The notes beneath the pieces were generated by a model that searched no databases, was not told the DNA's origin, and saw nothing but the letters and a program-made list of their open reading frames with translations. 64,000 nucleotides of DNA from Sweltsa coloradensis. Lineage: Eukaryota > Arthropoda > Insecta > Plecoptera > Chloroperlidae. Shown here piece after piece: positions 12,701 through 21,700 of this stretch. Both the position numbers and the translations under genes were made by a program. Each line of letters opens with the position of its first letter. Position 1 is the stretch's first letter. Where the stretch lies: the NCBI GenBank assembly GCA_024449915.1, contig JAMZAV010004567.1, positions 42,541 through 106,540 on the forward strand, given 5' to 3'.

Positions 12701-15700
12701 GCTGATCGGGTGGAAAAGAAAGGTTCCTCTGCCTTACAAATCAGCAAGGGATTGCGAAGGAGCTAGGCCTAGGCCTACGACGTAAACATTGAAGACCAGG
12801 AATCAGACTGGTGAACTGTGGTTGACACGTGAGCTTGTGCTTGGCCCTACCCTGTTAAGAACCATAGGCCTAGGCCCTAACATTGTTCAAAATGTTTTGT
12901 TGTAAGTGTTTCATGTACATTTTAATTTTCTTTGATTTTTGTCTTTTTTCTTGAAATGATTCTGAAAAATTGGGGGTCGTGTTATATTCGAGGTCGTGCT
13001 ATATTCGGAACAATACGGTAACCTTAGATCTTAATGCTATTCGACCGCATTTTTCTGTTTTCGAAAATATGCTACCAAGTCAAAATATAGTGAATGGTTT
13101 TGAAACCTGGCTCTTTTAGAAAATCAAAACAAATTTTTTCAACATTTTCTGATCGGGTAAACGGCCAATATCGCCACCTCAAAATAATTTCAAACTTCAA
13201 TTTGCCAAGGCACACCGTTCAACGTAGGGTGTTGTGTTTTTGCGACACTAATTTTCGATACCGCCAAAGGAAAGACAATTGTTAAAAAATCTTTTTTCTC
13301 TCAGACAGCCTATAGAAAACCAGTTGAAAATTAATGTCGCAAAAACACAACACCCTACGTTGAATGGTGTGCCTTGGCGAATTGAAGTTTGAAATTATTT
13401 TGAGGTGCGATATTGGCCATGTACCGGATCAGAAAATTTTGAAAAAATAGTTTTGATTTTCTAAAAGAGAAAGGTTTCAAAGCCATTCGCTATATTTTGA
13501 CTTGGTAGCATATTTTGGAAAATAGAAAAACGGGGTCGAATAGCCTTAATTTTGTAGTGAATTCTAAATAGGAGACAAGAGGACACCCTACCCAGAGGAT
13601 CCTACCCCTGCCAGAGCAATCGCTGCCACACCTGCCCGATAAACCCTCCAGCCAAGACCTTCTCGGCCAGAGCCACGGAGATTACATATCCCATAAAGCA
13701 ACACGCGGAGTCATAGGCCTGACCACCAACACCCTGAGGCAAAGAATGAACGGGCACAGGCCTGATACAGTGAGGGTTAATGACAAACCAGTGGCACTAC
13801 ACGCAGCCGCTCACAAGCCAAGCTTTAACGACTGCTTCAACGCCAGCATCATAAAAGCCTTACCACCTAACTGCAGTGAAGGAGAGCTCAGGAATCACCA
13901 AATGGTCACCAGCTCCAGTGAGCCTCCCAACCTCAACCTACGCTAACCTTGGAGTCCAGAGGAGAAACAGAGAACTACCTTACCTGACTGACAGAGGCAG
14001 ATATTTGGGGTGAAAATAAAAGTCAATTTTCGTTTTTATTGTACCCAAAAGCGGTGAATTGGAGGTGAAAATAATTGTACATTTAGCTGAAAGCTCTATA
14101 TCTCTCTCCCCCTGATATATTTTTTAAATTTTGGGTGTGGTACCTTGTAAAAGAATTGCAGATTACAATAAAATGTAGTTATGAGAATTCAGAGGCAGGT
14201 ATTTTGTGGTGGAACTTACTTGCATCTTTTGTTTTGTTCTGACCAAAAGCGGTGAATTGGTGTTGAAAATGATTTATCATTTACGGTTTATAGCGGTGAA
14301 AATTTCGTTTTTACCGTAAATACCTGCCCCTGCTGGCTGACCTTCCCTAGTTCCCCTCTTCACCGCCAACACACTCTTGCACATATAAGTAAATACTAGC
14401 CATGTATTTAGTCAGTAACTCTCTCAACTCCGACGGGTGAACAAGGCTGTTCGAGCCGAAACGTTTCGTCACAATGTTATTTGTGTATAATCTACGTGAT
14501 TTGACCTTAAACTCTACACAGCCACCAAATTCTTTCAAGGTAAGCTGTTGGCTCCTAGCCTCCTATCAATCTTTCCCCACCCAACAAATAAATAGGCATC
14601 GGAATCGGTTCGGGGAAAAGTGGTAACGGCTCTAGTTCTGTTACTCACCCGTACGGGTCATCCTCTGCCTCCTCGTGCCCGGGGTAGCTGTCGACGCTCT
14701 CCTGAAGGAACTGACTCTCCTCTCGCGTCAGCACCTTGCCGTCAGGACCGAAGAAGACCGGGCCGTCCGTCTGGACAAACAAACAACCATTAGTACTGTT
14801 TAGGGATGTAAACAGGAAATTTTCAGAGAAATTATTTCCCAGAAAATTTCCGGAATTTTTTCAAAAAGGCTGCACTCTTTATCTTGGGGGCATTTAGCTT
14901 GAAATATTGGTAGGTTAGTGCAAAATTTGTTAAAAAAATAATCAGAAATTTCTGTTGTTTTATAGGCCTATGGGGCCCTATGACATTCATAAAAAATATT
15001 TTTAATCTAGAACTTGTAACTTTGTACCTCAGGGGCTAGGGCTATCCCATATTATCTGCCAATCCTTCAAATTGAGGTTTGACACCGTTGGAGCCTAAAG
15101 TTACCATTCAATTTCCCCCCGGAAATGTTTCCGGAAATACTCCCCCCAAAACATTCCTGAAATTTTACATCACTAGTAGTCGAAGTGTGTATTGTGTGCC
15201 GCACGGTGTCATGTATACAGAATGAGATGCGCTCGTCTACGCACCCAGAGTGGCGTGTTGTTGTGATGCGGCTGCGCGGTGGGCTGCGCAATGTTGCTGC
15301 GGCCCCAGTTGGACTCGCGCAGCGCGCAGGCCGCAGACGTCAGCAGCTGGATGTTCGGCGAGACGGTGGGATTGGCCGTCAACTCTCGCAGTCTCTGGTG
15401 GATGTCGCTCATCGCAGCCTGATCCTGGTTGTCTAGGTGCTCACCAACCAGCTGGGAAAACAACAATACTGTAGGTCAGGGTTGCCACCAAGAAAAAATA
15501 AAAATCCTGTTTGAGCACATCAAAAATCCTTATAAATCCTTAAATGAAACACCCAAATCCTTAAAAATCCTTTTAATGCCTAAATGTAGGCCTACCAATT
15601 TCGATATGATATCGATATATCATAAATGTAATAATTGTAAAAAAAAAATGAAAAGATAATTTTTTTGAAGATTAGGCCAATTTTAACGATTTGGAGGCCA

Positions 15701-18700
15701 AATAGGGTGATAATGATAAGGTATCACCATAAATGCATTTTTAACGATTTTTACGATCTCATAACCGTGTTTTATGACCCTGCACCTCCAGCAAATGCAC
15801 CAGCCAGGTTAATTTAATTTAGACTACCTACCCGGCACCTCCACAAAAGTTCCGAAATGTTGCATGTTTGGTGTAAATTTTGATATTTATTCATCAAAAA
15901 TATTCCCACCTATGCATATCGCATTGAAATATAGATTTTTTGACCAGACCTAGTTAAAAACGGCGTAAAACAAAGAGCTAAAAAGCTTCTAGCCATGCTC
16001 CCCCATGCCATGCTCCCCCCAATTCAACCCCGGGCCCAGACGGGGGTTAGCACAACCAGTAAGGGGGCTTCCCCACTCTGGTGCTTGGTAGACAAAACAT
16101 CCATGACTTACCCTGCATGCCAACGAGGACCTTTGGCAACGAGAGAAAAGCCGCCCCTCCTGCTATCGCTGGGCCAGGGTGGCTCTTCATCCATTCATTC
16201 AACGGCAGAGTCCGAGGACAAGCAACATTAGAGACGTAAGGTCGACTCACCTTGAGCGTCTGACAGACGCACTTGACGTTCTCAAGCGTGGGCGACTGTA
16301 TGACCGTCCTCATGCACTCGAGGATGATGTTCCCGAGGGCGACGATGCGTTTGCCGGTCCCCTCGACCAGGTCGATCTGTTTGTAGAGCTCGGCAACGAA
16401 CAGCAAGTAGCCCTGGAGGCGGCGAGGGTTCAGGTGGAGGTTGTGGATCACGTTGCTATACTCCTCGCGACACCTGAGGGACGGGCACACTTGGTTAGGT
16501 ATCTGTTTATTTATTCATAGTAGGGATGACTTCGGGTACCCGGAAACCGGTTCGGAACCGGTTCCATTACGATCCGGTTCCCCTTTTTCGGAACCGGTTC
16601 TATTTTTCTCGAATGCTGACTGTACGATACTGCTGGAAGACGCCCGCGCACGCTGCACGTTCCGCGCGACCCACCACTTGTGTCCTTGTCTGGCCTGGTG
16701 GTTGCTAATGTTTGTAGGCTGACCGGTTGACGCGCCACTACTGCATGGCAGTAGCTCTTTGTCTTTTGTACCGCAAATAACGTGATTAGTGCTTCAATGA
16801 GTGCTTCAAGTAGCTCGAAACGAGCTAATACATCATTTGTTTGGGACTATTGTTCCAAAGTCAAAGACAACCAGGTAAGTGATGTTATTATTATTTTACC
16901 AGCACGCCATATGTGTGAAGGCCTAGCCCTACTATTCATTGCGTACGTAGACTAACTCTCACTTTTGTTTTACTTTTAGTTGAAATGTAATAAATGCGGC
17001 GAGTTATTTGCGATTTCGGGTTCTTCTACTTCATCAATCGGAAAACATTTAAAAACTAAGCACAACATAGGCGTACTCAATAATGATGATCACGACGACC
17101 CGGCGCCCAAATCTAAACAAATGTCGTTGTCGACTTTCGGATTTACACCCGGTAGACTGTGTGGTTTAGAGAGACAAAGGGATATTACCGAACTCACCGC
17201 CGACATGGTGGCAAAGCACAACTTGCCACTACATTTCCCGGAGTATGAAGGCTTCAGAAAACTGATGACGTATGTAGAGCCAAATTACAAACATGTACAA
17301 TACGAAACTATTAAAAAGGTTATCGGCCGGAAGGCAACTACATTGAAAGAAAAGATCAAAGCGGACTTAGCGTCCATACGTTACGTATCTCTTACGACCG
17401 ACGCCTGGACATCTATAAACTGTGAAAGCTATCTAGCTGTGAATGCGAGCTATATCGATGAAAATTTTCAAATACATTCACCTCTTTTGGACACCATTCT
17501 ACTGACAGATAAACACACTAGTGATTATTTGAGTGAAAACCTTGAAAATGTTGTGGATACTTATGGCATAAACAATAAAATTAGCGCGATTGTCCATGAC
17601 AATGCATCAAACATAAAACACGTAGCCGACGCCATAAACCAGGGCGTAGACATAGGATGTGCAGCTCATCTGCTACAATTGTGCATTCAATAGTCAATGG
17701 GGACAAACAAGAGGTATCCAACCATCCCATTGCCAAAGCAGTGAGTGCTGCAAGCCGACTAGTGGGGCATTTTAGCCATAGCTCGTCGGCAACAGACGAA
17801 CTGAATAGACGGCAGGCCTTAAATGGAACCAAATAAGGAAACTTTGAAAGTTATACAACAATGCAAATCGAGATGGAATTCCATTTGCGATATGTTTGAT
17901 CGTTTGTTAAAATTACGGTGTCCTATTGTTGCTGTTTTAGGTGATGTTAATTATACTAAAGTAGCAGATGCAAGGGTTTTAGAACTGAAGGCTAAACAGT
18001 GGGATTTGATAAAGGATTTGACACCCATCCTCTCAGTCTTAAAAACTGCCAATACCATGTTGTGTGGTGAAAAGTATGTTTCAATCTCAATGATGTATCC
18101 AGTGATGCATAACTTACTATTCCACCTGCTGCGAGATGAAAAGGACAGCGGTGTGATACAAACCTTCAAGGTATCAATGTCAACAGAAATAAACAGGCGA
18201 TTCTTTGACAATGTTATTGAATTTGGAGCCGTAGCGACCGCACTAGATCCGCGCTACAAACTCCTTGAATGTTTCACGGAGCTACAAAGGAAGAATGTCT
18301 TATCTAAACTTAAAACAGCAGTCCGTGCGGAAGAAATTGATAATTCCCAGACACAAGACGCGGCTCAAGATGATAACAATCAACCTTCCACATCATCGAA
18401 GAAACACTTTTTTATTGCCTACAAAAGACGTAAAACGACCGGTTGTGGCAATATGTCTGCTAATGAGGAACTTGAGAGGTTAGTAAACATTCAAAATATA
18501 TAATTTGAAAGTTGTAATTCATTGTTCTTACATTTTTAATGTCGATTCAATAAGGTAGTCCGCCCGCACTTAGTACATTTATGGTTTGTGCCCGCCTGAT
18601 GATAAGCTGTGCTGGCTTCTGCGGGCACTTAGTACAGCGCTGGCGGGTGGGGTGGGGGGGGGGGAGGTGGTATAAAGAACGTTTGATGTGATGTGGTATA

Positions 18701-21700
18701 AAGAACGTTTGATGTGATGCGCTCACGCCGCTCGGTCAAACTAGCAGATGATTGTGGCCATGCTCTAAGATTAACTTTCGATGAGTCACTAACTGATTAC
18801 TAACTGCTGGCTATGCATATACAAGAGACTCGAGCACGGTTCGTCTCCGTATTGCAGGCTTTTAGTTTTGCACATCTCTAATTCTTATCATTTTCTTTCT
18901 ACAGTTACAACAAAGTCGAAGAAATCGACCTGGATGAAAATCCACTTGACTGGTGGCGTGCTAATTCGCTACGTTATCGCCGTTTGTCTAAACTTGCTAT
19001 GAAATACTTGGGCACGCCAGCCACATCTGTTGCGAGTGAGCGGCACTTTTCCGCGGCTGGCCGAATCATCACAAAGAGCAGGTCTAGGCTAGCGCCAGAC
19101 ACGCCGAGATCACTCCTACTGCTGCACCACAACTCACAATAAATCACAGTTCACTTCACACAAAGACAAGGCCTGGACAATGTAGCGGCGGCAATTTATT
19201 AATTTGATTCAAGATAACTTTTCTCTCCTTAATCTGTGATCTGTGTTAGTGTACATTCACATAATAAATTGATAAATAAATACTAGTTGTACTCTCAGTC
19301 AATGAATGAATCACCCAATCATCCAAATAAAACAAAGAATGAGGCAGCTAGGCGATGCTGCAGTCGGTAGTTGCCACCCTGCAAAGGTTGTGTCATACAC
19401 GTATTTTCAAGGACGCGCACTGCAGTTCAACTTGAAACGAATGGAAAGCCGCTTCAGTAAGTGTCACATAAATATAATATGTTTTATCTAAACAAAATTT
19501 AATGTTCAGGAACCGGTTCCAAACCGGATCCGGCGAGGGTGGATCCGGTTCCGGATTTTTCGACCCGAAGTCATCCCTAATTCATAGTACAGGGTTCCCA
19601 CTTATTATTTAGAATCAATTTCCCTGACTTTTCCAGGTTTTCCAGATCTAGTTTTGCTTAATTCCAGGTGAGATACACACCAAAAAATAGCTTGCCGAAT
19701 GAAGCACCCCTTCGATACGCTCTAAAATTGTAAGTTAACTGGCAGTTATTTTACCGTATTTAATGATTGATTTTTTTACATTTTTCCGACTTTGGAGTGA
19801 GAAAACATTTTCATAAATTTGGTGAAAATATATATTTTTTGATTAAACCAAATAAGCCTAGATTTAAATAAATTTGCATTTTCCCTGACTTTTCCAGGTT
19901 TTTACATTTTTGGCCCAATTCCCTGACTTCTCCCTGACTTTTTGAGCTCTGTTTTCAATTCCCTGACTTTTCCAGGTTTTCCAGGTTGGTGGGAACCCTG
20001 TAGTAGCCTAGGGATGACATAGCAGAATCGATTAATCGATTCCGGATCGATTCCAATTGGAGAAATCCATTCCTCATTAGACAATTTAAATGTTCGCGCG
20101 TCGTGTTTTGGGGCGTGGCAGAACGGTAAACCACTTGTCTACTGTCCCTCCCTCTCCCGCCAGACGCCGATCGTACACAAAGGCAGGCAGTACGGTCATC
20201 AGACGACGACGCAACATTGAGAAATACATCGTTCCGTGGTCTAATAGTCTAGTCAGTAAATGGACCTTAAATTTTAGAAAGAGTTTTAAAGCAATGACTC
20301 CAATTGTGCCATTGATTGAACATATTGTAGACCACCTGGTAAGTCAGGGTTCTCCAAAGCTTCACCACTAGAACTAGTACATGGGGCGTAGCAAGGTTCT
20401 ACCCTTTCCCTGACTCGGAGATTGCTGACCAAGACCGTACTGTGTTTTGAGGAATTCAGGATAAAAGATGAACATGGTTTTACACAGTTAAAAGACGTGT
20501 TTCAAACATGAAGAGAATGCCTTGTTTATTACACATAGAATACTTAAGTCTGAATAAGACTGTGTGTCCGACTAGCATGGTCTCGAACCCTGGACTCCCA
20601 AGCTAATGACTAAACAAATAATGACAAGCGTTCACTTATGTTGCCTGGTTACCAGATTTTACCACAAGCTTGTTAGTGGCAACACTGTCTGGTCCTTTAC
20701 AGTTCTTCTCCCTGATGTCCAAGGTGTAGGTCCCAAGTCCTGGACTCCCGCCTCCGCCTCGGTAGTTCTTCCGTTCTTCTAGCTCTGCGCACCCTCTTCT
20801 TTCTTGTACAATACCCAGTCTGCCCCAATCTCTCTCTGACCCATCCTTAAATACTTGTCCCAGTGGTGTTCATGTCCTAATTATTCAGTAACGTAAGGTT
20901 GTTGTACAACTCAGCGTTCTTGGATAAAAAACATGTTTTAACTTTCGTTTCCATAACCCCAAGCTCAGCACAACTATCCAGGTCACACCAAACATTACTG
21001 TTTACATCGGTTTCATAACCGTGCAAATATAAACAATAATCCTCTATATTTGCACCAAATATTCCAAATCCTCCTACCTTCCTTACAATAGCGTATTGTG
21101 CTGAATATAGGCCGAACCTGAATATAAGCCGACCCCCTAACTTTTCTTGTTGAAATATTACTAGGAAAACGCTCAAGTCCCGCCGCGTTGTTGGATGAGC
21201 GTAATTGGTGCATTGAGCTGCCATGTGTTACGCGGATTTTCTGTTGTTCTGTGAATTTTTTTTTAAATTAAATAAAATAAAAAATTAACTAAAATTTTAA
21301 ATTAATCGTAATTTTAAAAAAAGAAAAAATCGTAAAATTGCAATTTTTAGAAGAAAAAATTATTCGATTGCGCTCAAATTTAACACGAATATATTAATTC
21401 ATGAAATTAAGGTTCTGTGAAAAAATCATTACAATAGTATAAAGCATGTAGGTGTTAAAAGTCAAAAAATTGTTTAAAAAAAGAAAAAAACCCGTAAAAT
21501 TTTGATTTTCACGAGAAATAATTTTTTGATTAAGCTCAAATTTCACACGAATATCTTAATTCATAAAATTAAGGTTCTGTGAAAAAATCATTACAATCGA
21601 TAAAGCATGTAGGTGTTATAAGTCGAAGAAATTTTTTGAAAATAAAAAAAAAATCGTAAAATTGCGATTTTAATGAGAAAAAATTTCCCGATTGTGCTCA

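Larger units (their letters stand above)
10705..13018. mobile_element. ORF-bearing CCGTATTGT TIR element, interrupted by a hAT element
   Basis: Ends CCGTATTGTTCCGAATAT / ATATTCGGAACAATACGG, with TA on both sides (10703-10704 and 13019-13020). After removing the nested hAT and one TSD (1626 bp), the element is about 690 bp. It is nearly identical over most of its length to the inverted copy at 43504-44232. It carries a CpG-rich segment, a 38-codon ORF at 12650-12766 and TAGGCC runs. Confidence 0.88.

Noticed and set aside
15185..15474. Plus-strand frames rich in Arg/Ala
   Set aside because: Antisense shadows of PAIP1 exon 5; the minus-strand exon has splice sites and family identity.
16047..16490. 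Single 147-codon exon for PAIP1 exon 4
   Set aside because: The frame stays open past the donor at 16250, but sequence after QTLK is intronic (repeat-like, no MIF4G similarity) and GTGAGT is a strong donor.
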